Below, one piece after another: positions 34,757 through 44,733 of a stretch of DNA of 64,000 nt (position 1 is its first letter; each line of letters starts with the position of its first letter). Source of the stretch: Legionella steelei (GTDB taxonomy: Bacteria; Pseudomonadota; Gammaproteobacteria; Legionellales; Legionellaceae); NCBI RefSeq assembly GCF_001468005.1, contig NZ_LNYY01000021.1, positions 806,637 through 870,636 of the forward strand, written 5' to 3'. A program made the position numbers and the translations under genes. The notes beneath the pieces are model-generated. The model was not told where the DNA came from, searched no databases, and worked only from the letters and a program-made list of their open reading frames with translations.

Positions 34757-36397
34757 TTATTTGGTTTTCAATTTGGGTAGGTTCGACAAGATTTGAGTCA
34801 GTGTATTGCTGGTGTTTTGCATCTGTGAAATTAAGAGATCCACAGCATTCCATTGCTTATAGTATCTTTTTTCTAGAGTAATGCTGCGTTCGTTAATGCG
34901 TATTTGCATTTCATCTAATTGTTTTGCTTGATCGTTTAAACGGTCTATTCGTTCTTCAATTTCGCCATCATCATCCACCAAGGAGTCTAAATAGCCATCG
35001 ATCAATGAGGCTAAACCATCGCTAACGATAATTTGGCCTCGATTTCCCACTAATCCTGAAAGCACGTCGATCGATAATGTACTGAAATCGCCTGTACCAT
35101 TTAGAGTAACTCCATCTGGGGAGTTGGCTAAAATGCCACCTATAGTCCCTGACATACTTACCCCAGGAGTATATTCGCTCAATATAACATCATATGAACC
35201 TGCAGCGACCTCAGTGTCTAAAGAGTTGAGTTTAATATTAGGATCAGTCGCTGTAATTTGTTTTGCAAATAAGTTACCTATAGCTTGATAATTATTATCA
35301 ATGGCCTCATTCAACATATCCGGGTCAATTTGTAATAAACCATGTTTATCGGAGGTAATACCTAAGTCAGCGAGACTTTGGATTGGTCCAACAGAAGTTA
35401 ATGGGCTGGTGGCCAAGTTATATAAGTTGGTTTTTAACTCTCTAAGCTTACTGTCACCTTGTAACACGCCTTTTTTTCTGGTCTGCATATCGAAACCAGT
35501 TAAGTTGGTGATGAATTTCATAAAATCATTATATTTTTTGACGAAATCATTAATTAAGCCTTTGGCATGCTCTACATCTTTTTTTACAGTTAAAGTTACT
35601 GTTGTTGCTGGATCAGCTTGTTGTAGATCAAGAGTGATTCCTGATATCGCTCCTTCAATTTGATTGCTGTTTTCATTTAGAACTAATCCATTAATTTTTA
35701 CTAGGCTGTTTTGCGCGGCCATGGTTTGAGTTAACTGAGTATTGCTTGTTGTTGGGTCATAATTTAAAGCAGTCAAGCTGCCTGTAATTTGCATCGCATA
35801 ATTCTCACCTGTTTCTGATGAGGTTAGGGTTAATCTTGAGCCAAGGCTATCTTGCACAATCGATGCCGTAACACCTGCGTTCGCAGCGTTAATTGCATCG
35901 CAAACCGCAGTGAGACTGTCATTTCCTGAAGCTATATTAATTGTTACAGGAGGAACTGTTGTATTTTGCGTGAACGTTGTATTGCTGTTGCTGTATGTGC
36001 CAAAGTTAATGGTGATACTGCCACTACCCACAGCAGTAGTGCTGTTGGCGAAATAAGCACTGGCAAGGCTTTGTGCTTGAGCTAATTGTTGAACTTGTAT
36101 TTGATATAAACCATCAACTGCAACCCCTGTTCCTGTAACTGATGCAGCAACATATCCGGTTTCATTGATTGTACAATTCATTTGATTAAATTCACTAGCA
36201 AAAGATAGGGAGTTAAGACTCGTTTGAAAGGTTGATATGGCACTTTTTAATTGCCCAAATGCAGACAATTCAGTAGCGACTGAATTAAGTTTTTTATCAT
36301 GTTTTAGCTGAATTGACATGAGATCTGCTTTCACCATCCCTTCAACCATTGCTTTAATGTCTAAACCTGATCCAATACCTGGCGTTGATAGACCCAT
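34757..36397 (-). CDS. fliD: Flagellar filament cap protein FliD
   Basis: Cap (HAP2) protein at the filament tip, needed for flagellin assembly. The 546-aa length is normal. The N-terminus MGLSTPGIGSGLDIKAMVEG is diagnostic. The C-terminal part has a coiled coil (DDGEIEERIDRLNDQAKQLDE) and YYKQWNAVDLLISQM. A ribosome site aaggga lies 6 nt ahead of ATG 36397. Part of the cluster flaA-flaG-fliD-fliS. Confidence 0.95.
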   Translation of the reverse strand: MGLSTPGIGSGLDIKAMVEGMVKADLMSIQLKHDKKLNSVATELSAFGQLKSAISTFQTSLNSLSFASEFNQMNCTINETGYVAASVTGTGVAVDGLYQIQVQQLAQAQSLASAYFANSTTAVGSGSITINFGTYSNSNTTFTQNTTVPPVTINIASGNDSLTAVCDAINAANAGVTASIVQDSLGSRLTLTSSETGENYAMQITGSLTALNYDPTTSNTQLTQTMAAQNSLVKINGLVLNENSNQIEGAISGITLDLQQADPATTVTLTVKKDVEHAKGLINDFVKKYNDFMKFITNLTGFDMQTRKKGVLQGDSKLRELKTNLYNLATSPLTSVGPIQSLADLGITSDKHGLLQIDPDMLNEAIDNNYQAIGNLFAKQITATDPNIKLNSLDTEVAAGSYDVILSEYTPGVSMSGTIGGILANSPDGVTLNGTGDFSTLSIDVLSGLVGNRGQIIVSDGLASLIDGYLDSLVDDDGEIEERIDRLNDQAKQLDEMQIRINERSITLEKRYYKQWNAVDLLISQMQNTSNTLTQILSNLPKLKTK

Positions 36398-36457
36398 AGC
36401 ATTCCCTTTTCTGTTTTAATAATTTCCTCTGAAATTACATTTTATCCATAAATTGCA

Positions 36458-36742
36458 TCAAACATGTTTATCTATAGAACCACTAATTATCCCATCAAGC
36501 AAGTGTAGTAAATGCAAATATTCGTCTGAGGGTATTTTGCGAATTATCTTTGCCGAGATTTTGTCAGTGACAATAGTTTGCAGAAGACCAGTGGCATTAT
36601 CTATGGCTTGTTTCGAATCAATATCCAAATTAAGATCCGATGTGGCGCATTTGGTCACAGGCTTAATGTTTTTGTCCTTTAATTTGGCTGAATCTGTCTG
36701 TAGCAATTTATTATTTGCTGGAGGAATCGATTCCATAGTCAT
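36458..36742 (-). CDS. flaG: FlaG-like flagellar protein
   Basis: The 94-aa protein sits between flaA and fliD, as FlaG does in many species. Its C-terminal half has ISAKIIRKIPSDEYLHLLHL, matching the FlaG core (VIRQIPxEExLxL). FlaG affects filament length in several bacteria. ATG 36742 is preceded by aaaggag with 7-nt spacing. An internal ATG at 36736 is also possible. Confidence 0.8.
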   Translation of the reverse strand: MTMESIPPANNKLLQTDSAKLKDKNIKPVTKCATSDLNLDIDSKQAIDNATGLLQTIVTDKISAKIIRKIPSDEYLHLLHLLDGIISGSIDKHV

Positions 36743-36794
36743 TTTTTACTCCTTTCCCTTGATTTGTATCTTTAATCATTGGGATACAAATAAG

Positions 36795-36821
36795 CCGAAA
36801 GCGGCAAATGCCGCATTTCGG
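36795..36821. terminator. Hairpin between flaA and flaG
   Basis: ccgaaa-gcggc-aaat-gccgc-a-tttcgg is an 11-bp stem with one bulged A. It lies just after the flaA stop (36844). The T-run (tttttt) is on the plus-strand side, so for flaA it is an imperfect terminator or an mRNA-end stabiliser that lets some reading through into flaG-fliD-fliS. Confidence 0.6.
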
Positions 36822-36843
36822 TTTTTTACTTCTTTTGTTACAA

Positions 36844-38265
36844 CTATCCTAACAAGGAAAGAACAGATTGTGGCATTGAATTTGCTTGCGCCAACATTGC
36901 TGTTCCAGCTTGTTGCAGGATTTGGTTTTTAGTTAAACTAGCCATTTCTGCTGCATAATCGGTATCTTGAATACGGCTACGCGCAGCAGACATATTATCA
37001 GATACGTTTTGCAGATTATTTACTGTTGCATCAAGTCGGTTTTGCATCGCACCTAATGATGAACGGTTAGTCGTAATACTGTCCAAAGCAGCACCAATTC
37101 TCAATATGGCTTTTTCTGCACCAGCTTGAGTAGTGATATCAATTATATTAACCCCACTAGTGTCCACGCTCACACTAGATAAGCCAATATCTGTTGCTGT
37201 TCCGCCGACAGTAATGGCTTCTGCCGCACTCATAGTGATATTTCCACGTAAAGTTGTAGCAAATGCACCGCCAGTAACACTTAGTCCGTTTGTACCAGCT
37301 GTAAATCCAGTACCAGTTTCTGTTACGTCAATATTTCTTCCATCTGCTGCAGTTAAGGTCATACTACCGCCATTAAGTGTGGCTACCACACCAGTTTGTT
37401 GGCTTGAAGCATTAATTGCGTCTAAAAGCGAGTTGTTGCTTAATGCAGTAGACACGTCTTGGTTAATAAATATGTTAACTCCATTAATACTCAGGTTATA
37501 AGTATCGCCGGCTGCACCACCAATAGCCCCGACGGTTGCGCTGCCACTTGTTGAAGCAGTTACAGTTAGACCAGAAATACCTGCCGCGTTAAGTGCTGCT
37601 GCTTTAGCAAAAGCTGAAGTGCTGTCCTGGCTAGCTGCTGCACCGATATAGTTTGCAGAAGATCCAATGCTGACTGCTGCACTAGAGCCAAGAGCAATCG
37701 TAATATCACTTGCAGCATTACCGCTTACTGTAGTTCCTGTTTGGTAAGCAATATGACCTATATCAGCAGATGCAACACTGTTGATAGAAAATGTAATGGT
37801 CTCACCAGAGTTAGCACCGATTTGCAGTGAAGCATTGGTGTATGATCCGTTCAATATTGTTTGACCGTTGAATTGAGTATTGTGGGCAATATCGTCCATT
37901 TCACTCAAAAGGTTGTTCACTTCATTTTGTAACGCGTCACGGTTTGCTTGGCTGTAGGTTCCGTTTGCAGATTGAAGTGCTAATTCTCTCATGCGTTGTA
38001 AGAGGTCAGTTGACTCTTGCATTGCACCTTCAGCTACCTGTGCCAATGAAATACCGTCATTTGCGTTTTTCACTGCTTGGTCCATACCGCGAATCTGTGA
38101 TGTCATATTTGTTGCAATTGCAAGACCTGCCGCATCATCTTTCGCACTATTAATTTTTAGACCAGATGATAATCTTTGTATCGCAGTAGCCATCGCGTCA
38201 CTGGATTTAGATAAGTTACGCTGTGCAAGTAACGACGGTACGTTGGTATTAATAATTTGAGCCAT
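36844..38265 (-). CDS. flaA: Flagellin FlaA
   Basis: Filament subunit. I start at ATG 38265 (gagga site ahead; [18 protein letters not shown]), giving 473 aa; an upstream extension to 38394 would be translated leader. The conserved D0/D1 ends are present: [20 protein letters not shown] near the N-terminus and [23 protein letters not shown] at the C-terminus. The variable middle (about 180-390) is Ala/Ser/Thr/Gly-rich. Legionella flagellin is the ligand of the NAIP5/NLRC4 inflammasome, which reads the C-terminal D0 region. A sigma-28 promoter lies upstream. Confidence 0.96.
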   Translation of the reverse strand: MAQIINTNVPSLLAQRNLSKSSDAMATAIQRLSSGLKINSAKDDAAGLAIATNMTSQIRGMDQAVKNANDGISLAQVAEGAMQESTDLLQRMRELALQSANGTYSQANRDALQNEVNNLLSEMDDIAHNTQFNGQTILNGSYTNASLQIGANSGETITFSINSVASADIGHIAYQTGTTVSGNAASDITIALGSSAAVSIGSSANYIGAAASQDSTSAFAKAAALNAAGISGLTVTASTSGSATVGAIGGAAGDTYNLSINGVNIFINQDVSTALSNNSLLDAINASSQQTGVVATLNGGSMTLTAADGRNIDVTETGTGFTAGTNGLSVTGGAFATTLRGNITMSAAEAITVGGTATDIGLSSVSVDTSGVNIIDITTQAGAEKAILRIGAALDSITTNRSSLGAMQNRLDATVNNLQNVSDNMSAARSRIQDTDYAAEMASLTKNQILQQAGTAMLAQANSMPQSVLSLLG

Positions 38266-38808
38266 AATTATAGTCTCCTCAGACCTGAATCCCTGGTTTG
38301 GGACATTTGTAATTGGCAAATTCCTTTTTACGCGTGAATTTACCGTACGCAAAAATGTTATCGGACAGAATGCGGAAAACTTTAGGCTTATCACTATTTT
38401 TTTTCAAAAATAGGGGAAATTTATTTATTAGAATTAATGAGTTGTATTTTTGTGCAATTTGGTATTTGGATGTCATCTTCTGTATGAGTTTACTAATGAT
38501 TTAGCTAAAAATATGGGAAGGATTGAGCGTTAATCTGTTGTTTCTATGAATTTCTACTTTGTTGCTCTATAGGATTACTAAAAAAATACTTGGTCGATGC
38601 ATAGCGAAAAAGTCCAACCATCTCAAATACAACTGGGAACTCTACGCGGTAGTGCTTTGTAGATCCCTCGTTGTGGTGGGAATTATGGCAAAGATATGGG
38701 TTAATCCGGGCTACCTAATGAGAAAAGCAGCAAGCCATCCTTGATATAGATTTAAGAATATTTTTTTCTGTGTATAATATTGTGATTCTATAATATTAGG
38801 TTCCAATT
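38266..38808. other. Intergenic region flaA-accD (divergent promoters)
   Basis: Holds the flaA leader and sigma-28 promoter (38358-38384) and, on the other side, the accD promoter region with tataat at about 38775. A piece ttaatccgggctac at 38700-38713 resembles the arm of the hairpin at 26023. No convincing gene. Confidence 0.55.
38358..38384 (-). promoter_or_regulatory. Sigma-28 (FliA) promoter of flaA
   Basis: Minus strand: TAAAGTTT, an 11-nt spacer, then TCCGATAA. The known FliA consensus is TAAAGTTT-N11-GCCGATAA, so only one base differs. It lies about 93 nt ahead of the flaA ATG, giving a leader of about 80-85 nt. Confidence 0.9.
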
Positions 38809-39696
38809 ATGAGTTGGTTTAAAAAACTATTGCCTTCGAGAGTAAGTACTGATTCTTCCCAAAAAAAGGGAGTTCCTGAAGGTTTATGGCTTAAATGTTT
38901 AGGGTGTAATGAAGTTCTTTACAGTACTGAATTAGAAAGAAATTTAATGGTCTGCCCATCCTGTAATTTTCATCACAGGATATCAGCGCGTGTTCGAATT
39001 CAGCAATTTCTTGATGAAGGTGGTCAAGAAGAGATCGCTGCATCATTAGAACCCCAAGACCGATTAAAGTTTAGAGATTCAAAAAAATATAAAGACAGAA
39101 TTTCACAAGCTCAAAAAGCAACTGGCGAGAAAGAGGCTTTGGTTATTGTCAAAGGAACTTTGTTGCAGCAGCCTGTGGTTGTTGGTTCTTTTGAATTCAA
39201 TTTCATGGGTGGCTCCATGGGAGCGACAGTGGGGGAGAAATTTGTTCGGGCAGTTGAAACTGCGACAAAAGAACAACGTCCATATATTTGTTTTACTGCG
39301 AGTGGTGGTGCACGTATGCAAGAAGGATTGTTTTCCTTAATGCAAATGGCTAAAACTTCTGCAGCTCTTGCAAAATTTGCAAAGACAGGAATGCCCTTTA
39401 TTGTTGTTCTAACTGATCCAACAATGGGTGGTGTTTCTGCAAGCTTTGCAAGCCTTGGTGACGTAATTATTGCTGAACCGAATGCATTAATTGGTTTTGC
39501 TGGTCCAAGAGTTATTGAGCAAACGGTAAGACAAACCTTACCCGAAGGCTTTCAGCGAAGTGAGTTTTTATTGGAACATGGACATATTGACATGATTCTC
39601 GAACGCAAAGATATCCGCCCAGTTGTTGCAGAGTTGATATCTAAATTAACGCGTAAAGGCTCAGGGGATTCAGTTGTCAAAACCGCATCCTATTAA
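38809..39696 (+). CDS. accD: Acetyl-CoA carboxylase carboxyltransferase subunit beta
   Basis: With AccA transfers carboxyl from biotin to acetyl-CoA in fatty-acid synthesis. The 295-aa product has the N-terminal zinc ribbon (CLGC...CPSC, about residues 31-53) and the carboxyltransferase core ([19 protein letters not shown]). Its last 23 nt overlap the TTG start proposed for folC. The usual proteobacterial order accD-folC-dedD-cvpA is kept, but trpBA lie 33 kb upstream. Confidence 0.96.
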   Translation: MSWFKKLLPSRVSTDSSQKKGVPEGLWLKCLGCNEVLYSTELERNLMVCPSCNFHHRISARVRIQQFLDEGGQEEIAASLEPQDRLKFRDSKKYKDRISQAQKATGEKEALVIVKGTLLQQPVVVGSFEFNFMGGSMGATVGEKFVRAVETATKEQRPYICFTASGGARMQEGLFSLMQMAKTSAALAKFAKTGMPFIVVLTDPTMGGVSASFASLGDVIIAEPNALIGFAGPRVIEQTVRQTLPEGFQRSEFLLEHGHIDMILERKDIRPVVAELISKLTRKGSGDSVVKTASY

Positions 39697-41098
39697 CCCA
39701 CTTACAAAACGCACTGAAGAGAGCGAAGCACAAGACGATGCGGAGCGCAAAGACGGAATGTACGCTACAGTACATGAGGATTTGGGCAACGAATCGACGC
39801 AGCAGTTTTCCTCTTCAGTTGCGAATCAAAAGAAGTCTCTTGATGAATGGTTACATGATTTAGAAACTAGAAATACTCAAGAAATACAGCTTGGTTTGAC
39901 TCGTATCTCGGAAGTTGCGAAAAAATTAGGCTTACATCATCCAGATTGTCCAGTGATTACGGTTGCTGGCACTAATGGAAAAGGTTCAACCGTAACTTCT
40001 CTTGAAACGATTTATCATGTTGCGGGATATAAGGTAGGTGCTTACACTTCACCACATCTTATTCAGTTTAATGAACGTATTCGTGTGAATTTATCTCCTA
40101 TTGCTGATGATGATTTATGCCAGGCTTTTAGTATTATTGATGCAGCGCGCGAAAAAACCTCCCTGACTTATTTTGAAATGACTACTTTGGCCGCATTGTG
40201 GTATTTCAAAAAAATGGACTTAGATATTATTATTCTTGAAGTGGGACTGGGCGGGCGCTTGGATGCTACTAATATTGTTGATGCAGAATTATCTATAATT
40301 ACTACGATTGATTTTGATCATCAGGACTATTTAGGTACTACGCTTGATGCGATTGGTTATGAGAAAGCAGGGATTCTCCGTCCTGGAAAGCCTTTTATTT
40401 ATGCTGATATTAATCCGCCCTCGTCAATCACTAACGCTGCAATGCAACTTTCTGCACCTGCTTATTTTTACGGGCAGGGGTTTGTGATTCAGGAGCAAGA
40501 CTCTGTCTGGAGTCTCCATTACAACGAACAGCTTACACTTACTTCAGTTTCTGGATTGCCTAAACCTTCAATACAATTGAAGTCAGCAGCTGCAGCAATT
40601 ACTGCATGTCTGTTATTAGCGGATGTGCTACCGGTGGCGCATACTCATTTTCAAACTGCAATGCAGCGTATTTTTATTCCAGGTCGTTTGCAATTACATG
40701 AGGACACAGTAAGTATATTATTTGATGTATCTCATAATCCTCAATCAGTAAAGCTGCTCGCTGATACTTTACACAGATTGCAAAAAGCAAAAGTACATGC
40801 GGTATTTTCTGCTTTAAAAGATAAAGATATTTTGGGTTTGATTTTGCCATTAAAAGATTGCGTCGATTGTTGGTATCCTGCACAATTGGATGGCAAACGT
40901 GCTGCTACTGCAGATTGCTTGCTTACATTTTTTAAGGATGCAGAAATTCCTGTGGAAATTTGTTATAATAATCCACTTGTAGCTTTTGAAACTGCATTGA
41001 AACAAGCTAAACCTGGTGACTTAATTGTTATTTACGGGTCTTTTTTTACTGTGAGCCATGTTATGGCTAATAGGAGATTCAATGAAATTAGTAATTGA
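39674..41098 (+). CDS. folC: Dihydrofolate/folylpolyglutamate synthase FolC
   Basis: Adds glycine-linked glutamates to folates and makes dihydrofolate. The core from [15 protein letters not shown] onward matches the family: [11 protein letters not shown] is the P-loop, and [12 protein letters not shown] and DFDHQDYLG are further motifs. The first 54 residues (polar, acidic) are not part of usual FolC. The TTG start at 39674 overlaps accD by 23 nt; ATG 39758 inside the extension is another choice, and no start codon lies right at the family start. The real start is uncertain. Confidence 0.92.
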   Translation: MSKPHPINPLTKRTEESEAQDDAERKDGMYATVHEDLGNESTQQFSSSVANQKKSLDEWLHDLETRNTQEIQLGLTRISEVAKKLGLHHPDCPVITVAGTNGKGSTVTSLETIYHVAGYKVGAYTSPHLIQFNERIRVNLSPIADDDLCQAFSIIDAAREKTSLTYFEMTTLAALWYFKKMDLDIIILEVGLGGRLDATNIVDAELSIITTIDFDHQDYLGTTLDAIGYEKAGILRPGKPFIYADINPPSSITNAAMQLSAPAYFYGQGFVIQEQDSVWSLHYNEQLTLTSVSGLPKPSIQLKSAAAAITACLLLADVLPVAHTHFQTAMQRIFIPGRLQLHEDTVSILFDVSHNPQSVKLLADTLHRLQKAKVHAVFSALKDKDILGLILPLKDCVDCWYPAQLDGKRAATADCLLTFFKDAEIPVEICYNNPLVAFETALKQAKPGDLIVIYGSFFTVSHVMANRRFNEISN

Positions 41099-41855
41099 TG
41101 AGAAGCTAAAGCATCGTTTAGTTGGTGTGGCTGTTGTTTTATCATTAGGAGCAATTTTCCTACCTGCGATGATGAAAAAGTCGAGTCAACGTCTTGAAAA
41201 TAATTTTAGTGTCAACGTGCAGTTACCTCCCAAACCAACAACTCCTAATGTAGTGATGACTAATGAGAAGGAGATGTTTAAAACTATAAAAGTAGCTAAG
41301 ATTGACACTCCTGATTTGAAACAGAAAAATTCTGATCTTGGTAAGGAAGATTTTATTCAATCCATTCAGGTAGCTGATAATGCAGTTGTGGATGCAGCTG
41401 TCCCTGTTGCTAAGGTAGTGTCAGCGCCTAAAGTTGACGCAATAGCAAAACCAATTGAGTTGGCTCTAAGTAATGCTGCAAATAACGTTGTAAAAAAACA
41501 AGCCAAAACTGTGGCTAAACCAGTTCAAGCGATTGCTCAAGTAAAAGCGAAGCCGATAAGCAAGCCAAATGTAGCCAAGGCAAATGTATCTACAATACGA
41601 AGTTTGAATAAAAAGGATATTTATGCTGTGCAACTGGCTTCATTTTCAAAGTTGACTAATGCCCAAGCTTTGGTTAATAAATTACACAGCAAAGGTTATA
41701 AAGCAAGTTATACCAAAATCGCTGGAAGACAAGGTACTATTTATAAGGTTTATGCAGGTCATTCACCGGTTAAAAGTGATGTGATGAAATTAAAAACTCA
41801 ATTGGCAAGCGCCATGCAGTTGAATGGTTTTGTAGTCAATACCGGAGTTAGCTAA
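41082..41855 (+). CDS. SPOR-domain protein, DedD-like
   Basis: Inner-membrane septal protein family. I start at ATG 41082 (aggag 6 nt ahead; 257 aa) rather than 41058. There is one membrane segment (about 13-33, LVGVAVVLSLGAIFLPAMM), a long Ala/Lys/Val-rich linker, and a C-terminal SPOR domain (about 185-255, KKDIYAVQLASFSKLTNAQALV). SPOR domains bind glycan strands lacking stem peptides at the septum. Position between folC and cvpA is that of dedD. Confidence 0.85.
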   Translation: MKLVIDEKLKHRLVGVAVVLSLGAIFLPAMMKKSSQRLENNFSVNVQLPPKPTTPNVVMTNEKEMFKTIKVAKIDTPDLKQKNSDLGKEDFIQSIQVADNAVVDAAVPVAKVVSAPKVDAIAKPIELALSNAANNVVKKQAKTVAKPVQAIAQVKAKPISKPNVAKANVSTIRSLNKKDIYAVQLASFSKLTNAQALVNKLHSKGYKASYTKIAGRQGTIYKVYAGHSPVKSDVMKLKTQLASAMQLNGFVVNTGVS

Positions 41856-42397
41856 TGCAATATCAATGGATTGATATCATTTTAGTCATAGTAATAGGGC
41901 TATCCACTATTACTGGTTTGCTCCGGGGATTTATTAAAGAGTTTATTGCCTTAGGAGTATGGATATTAGCTGTATGGGCTGGTTACCACTACTCGGGCGC
42001 TCTTAGCCCTTATCTGCAACCTTATATTCAAGATCCGACGGCTCGTAGCATAGCGGGTTTTGTTATTGTTGTTCTGGGCGTTTTAATTACTGGTGGTATT
42101 GCCAATGCGATACTCGGCCTCTTTTTAAGGGGAAGTGGCCTAGGGGCTATGGATAAAGTCTTAGGCGGCTTTTTTGGTTTCGCTCGTGGAGTTTTTATTA
42201 TTTCCCTGGTCTTCTCAGTACTCAGTATGACTTCTTTGCCATATACTCAATATGTGCAAGGTTCCAGAGTTTATAATCAGCTACTACCGGTCATAAACTG
42301 GGTTTCGGGGTACTTACCGGGAATTATTAATAAAGCAAAACAAACAGTATCAGTCAACGAATCTTTTAAACTGATTGATATAGTCCCTGAGACTTAA
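41855..42397 (+). CDS. cvpA: CvpA family membrane protein
   Basis: The 180-aa inner-membrane protein has four membrane segments and [21 protein letters not shown] as the family start. Its ATG overlaps the stop of the dedD-like gene (TAATG). CvpA is linked to colicin V production and envelope stress in other bacteria. purF, its usual neighbour, is missing here; instead the 3' end overlaps the convergent nadD gene by 32 nt. Confidence 0.92.
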   Translation: MQYQWIDIILVIVIGLSTITGLLRGFIKEFIALGVWILAVWAGYHYSGALSPYLQPYIQDPTARSIAGFVIVVLGVLITGGIANAILGLFLRGSGLGAMDKVLGGFFGFARGVFIISLVFSVLSMTSLPYTQYVQGSRVYNQLLPVINWVSGYLPGIINKAKQTVSVNESFKLIDIVPET

Positions 42398-43007
42398 TGT
42401 ATTCATAGACAATATATGGGAGCTTGTTTTTTACATCAGCTCCCTTTTTTATTTCTTCACGAACTGAAGTGGATGAAATTTCGTAAGTACCTGCATTAAA
42501 TAAAAAAATACATCCAGCCTGAGTGCTTAAGAGTTCAATTTTACTCTTAATTTTATATTTTTCTAAAAAATTGTTCATTGTTTCTGGAAGGGAATGATTG
42601 TGGAACTCATCTCTATTGATTACCAACAAATTAGCTAAAGTAATAATTTTTTCCCATTGATACCATTGAGGTAGTGAGAGAAAAGCATCATACCCAATAA
42701 TTAATGTTATGGATGAGTTAGGATATTCCATTCGGAAACTTTTTAATGTTTCAGCCATATAGGATGGAGTGTTACGCTCTATCTCGCGTAAATCGATCTT
42801 AAAGTCTGGTATGTTCTTTATTGCCAGCTTGACCATTTCTACTCTCTGTTCATTGCTGGCAAGCGTAGGAGGCTTTATCGTTGGTGTTTTGCAAGGAAGA
42901 AAAATATAAGAATCAAATTTAAAATGTGTTTGTATTGTTATACTGGTTTGTAAATGACCATTGTGTATGGGATCAAATGTACCGCCAAAAATAGCTATGC
43001 TGTGCAT
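42366..43007 (-). CDS. nadD: Nicotinate-nucleotide adenylyltransferase NadD
   Basis: Makes deamido-NAD from nicotinate mononucleotide and ATP. The 213-aa product has the nucleotidyltransferase motif [12 protein letters not shown] and the C-terminal [13 protein letters not shown] motif. It overlaps holA by 13 nt upstream and the 3' end of cvpA on the other strand. The order leuS-lptE-holA-nadD is conserved in gammaproteobacteria. Confidence 0.96.
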   Translation of the reverse strand: MHSIAIFGGTFDPIHNGHLQTSITIQTHFKFDSYIFLPCKTPTIKPPTLASNEQRVEMVKLAIKNIPDFKIDLREIERNTPSYMAETLKSFRMEYPNSSITLIIGYDAFLSLPQWYQWEKIITLANLLVINRDEFHNHSLPETMNNFLEKYKIKSKIELLSTQAGCIFLFNAGTYEISSTSVREEIKKGADVKNKLPYIVYEYIKSQGLYQSV

Positions 43008-44020
43008 GCGTCACCTATTAAATTCCCCAAACATAGTGAAAGAGCTGCATTTTCTAAGGCGCCCCATACTTGAGTATTTAGATTCGATTTAATCCGTTCA
43101 TCAATAGAATAACAGTATCGATGTAAGTGTTGTAAGGTGGCTTTATTGAGTCGGTTACAACATATTTTATAAAGGTTAACACGTTGAGGCCAAATTTTTA
43201 ACTGGTTACACGCAGTCTGAAAATTTACTTGTTGCTCCATTAAATAGAGCAATTGCATAATTAATCTTATTTCTTGACTGATCATCCACAAGACTAGTGT
43301 TGCTTCAGTCTTATTATTTGCAGCATGACGTAAAATCTGAATCGTTTTATCTCCTTGGCCTAGCAAGCAGGCATCTATTAATTCAAAAAGATCATGATCA
43401 CATTGATTGGATAAGTGCTCTAATACTTCTTGCGTATCTACTTTACAGCCAGAGGTTGAGGATAAAGCTATTTTTTCAATGACTTGAGAGCAAGCCAACA
43501 TATTCCCTTGGGTGTATTGATGAATTAAATTGGGAACTTGCGGATCATAGCTCATCGAGTTTTTCTTTAACTGTGCAGCGATCCAACTGATGATTGCATC
43601 CGAATTAAGTGGATAGGCCAAAATAAGCGCGGCATGCTCCTGTGAAGACAACCATTGCAATTGCCTTGCCGGTATGTTGGGTGCTCGAATAACAATAAAA
43701 CAGCGTGAATTTATCGAGCCAAGGTATTCAGTTAAAATCTTTTTTCCAGTAGCATCGATTGATTTTTTATCATAAAAAATATTTAAGAGTACTATCTCTG
43801 AAAATAAAGAATAACTGTTTGCTTCTTCTTTTACAGTATTCCAATCTTCTACTGATTGGATGGATATGATTTTTTCATCATAATGATGATTTTTTTTTAT
43901 TGCTGATTTTATGGTAGTTAAAGAATCTTCCAGCAAGTAATTATCTTGTCCGATAATCATATAGAGCGGCGCAATTTTTTTTTGTACGTGCTGGGCAAGT
44001 AATTGTTGTTTGATTTGCAT
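42995..44020 (-). CDS. holA: DNA polymerase III delta subunit HolA
   Basis: Clamp-loader subunit that opens the beta clamp. The 341-aa product has the family layout: N-terminal AAA-like fold ([18 protein letters not shown]), middle lid ([20 protein letters not shown]) and a C-terminal helical collar domain. Sequence similarity in HolA is low in general; the neighbours lptE and nadD support the call. The 116 nt between lptE and holA contain a small hairpin. Confidence 0.92.
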   Translation of the reverse strand: MQIKQQLLAQHVQKKIAPLYMIIGQDNYLLEDSLTTIKSAIKKNHHYDEKIISIQSVEDWNTVKEEANSYSLFSEIVLLNIFYDKKSIDATGKKILTEYLGSINSRCFIVIRAPNIPARQLQWLSSQEHAALILAYPLNSDAIISWIAAQLKKNSMSYDPQVPNLIHQYTQGNMLACSQVIEKIALSSTSGCKVDTQEVLEHLSNQCDHDLFELIDACLLGQGDKTIQILRHAANNKTEATLVLWMISQEIRLIMQLLYLMEQQVNFQTACNQLKIWPQRVNLYKICCNRLNKATLQHLHRYCYSIDERIKSNLNTQVWGALENAALSLCLGNLIGDACTA

Positions 44021-44136
44021 GATAATTTAACTTAAGTGTGTTCATATAAGATTGGATGAAGAGAAGCACGTAATCTAGTATCCATTGATACTAGTATGCC
44101 AATATCTCCTAAGTTACTTACTTTTCCCTCTTTAAG

Positions 44137-44733
44137 CTATCTTTTTTTCTCTAGTGGAGGAGGGGACAAATGACTCAGTCGATAAATCATTTGGGTTACT
44201 GCATCTTGCTTCATTTCTCCAATTAAAATACTTTCCTCGTCTTTAGAGCCAAGGATTCGGTCATTATTTAATGTAAGTTCACGAGAAATACTTATTTGAC
44301 CAGGAACTCCTATAACTTGACCTGCACGTGTTTTCAGTGCAAATACTACAGTGAGGGTTAAAGTATATTGTCTGGGATTCGTGCTTGCTCCCACACTGAT
44401 AATCTGTTGTTGTAGGCTCACTTCATTCACAATGAGCCAATATTGTGCATGAGAAGGATCTGAGTTAACTTGAATTTTTGCTCCATCGAGCCGGGATTCT
44501 AATATTGAGACAAACTGCTTGTCATTATTTTCAGAAATGATGGCCACGTTATTAAGCCAACTAGGTATACTGCTTACACCTCGCAGATGAAAACCACAAG
44601 CTGACAGTAATAATATGAGCAAAAAAGAAACGGTACCTCGTAATATTGAAAATAAATGGGTTTGTTGCTGTCCCGCAGCTTTTTTTTGTAGCAGATACGG
44701 GACATTAGATGAGCCAGAGCAATAATCCTTCAT
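44137..44733 (-). CDS. lptE: LPS-assembly lipoprotein LptE
   Basis: Outer-membrane lipoprotein that plugs LptD in LPS transport. The 198-aa product has a lipobox LLLSAC (Cys46) followed by GFHLRG, the LptE start motif. The signal region is unusually long (45 residues) because the ATG at 44733 overlaps the leuS stop (TAATG). No nearer start codon is apparent, so the long leader may be real or a shorter start at a rare codon may be used. Confidence 0.92.
   Translation of the reverse strand: MKDYCSGSSNVPYLLQKKAAGQQQTHLFSILRGTVSFLLILLLSACGFHLRGVSSIPSWLNNVAIISENNDKQFVSILESRLDGAKIQVNSDPSHAQYWLIVNEVSLQQQIISVGASTNPRQYTLTLTVVFALKTRAGQVIGVPGQISISRELTLNNDRILGSKDEESILIGEMKQDAVTQMIYRLSHLSPPPLEKKR

Noticed and set aside
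36453-36932. 159-codon plus-strand frame
   Set aside because: Antisense to flaG and the end of flaA, which are clearly supported.
38266-38394. 43-residue N-terminal extension of flagellin
   Set aside because: Flagellins begin at MAQIINTN; the upstream part contains the leader and sigma-28 promoter.
38559-38744. 61-codon plus-strand frame upstream of accD
   Set aside because: No ribosome site, no family likeness, includes a repeat scrap (ttaatccgggctac).
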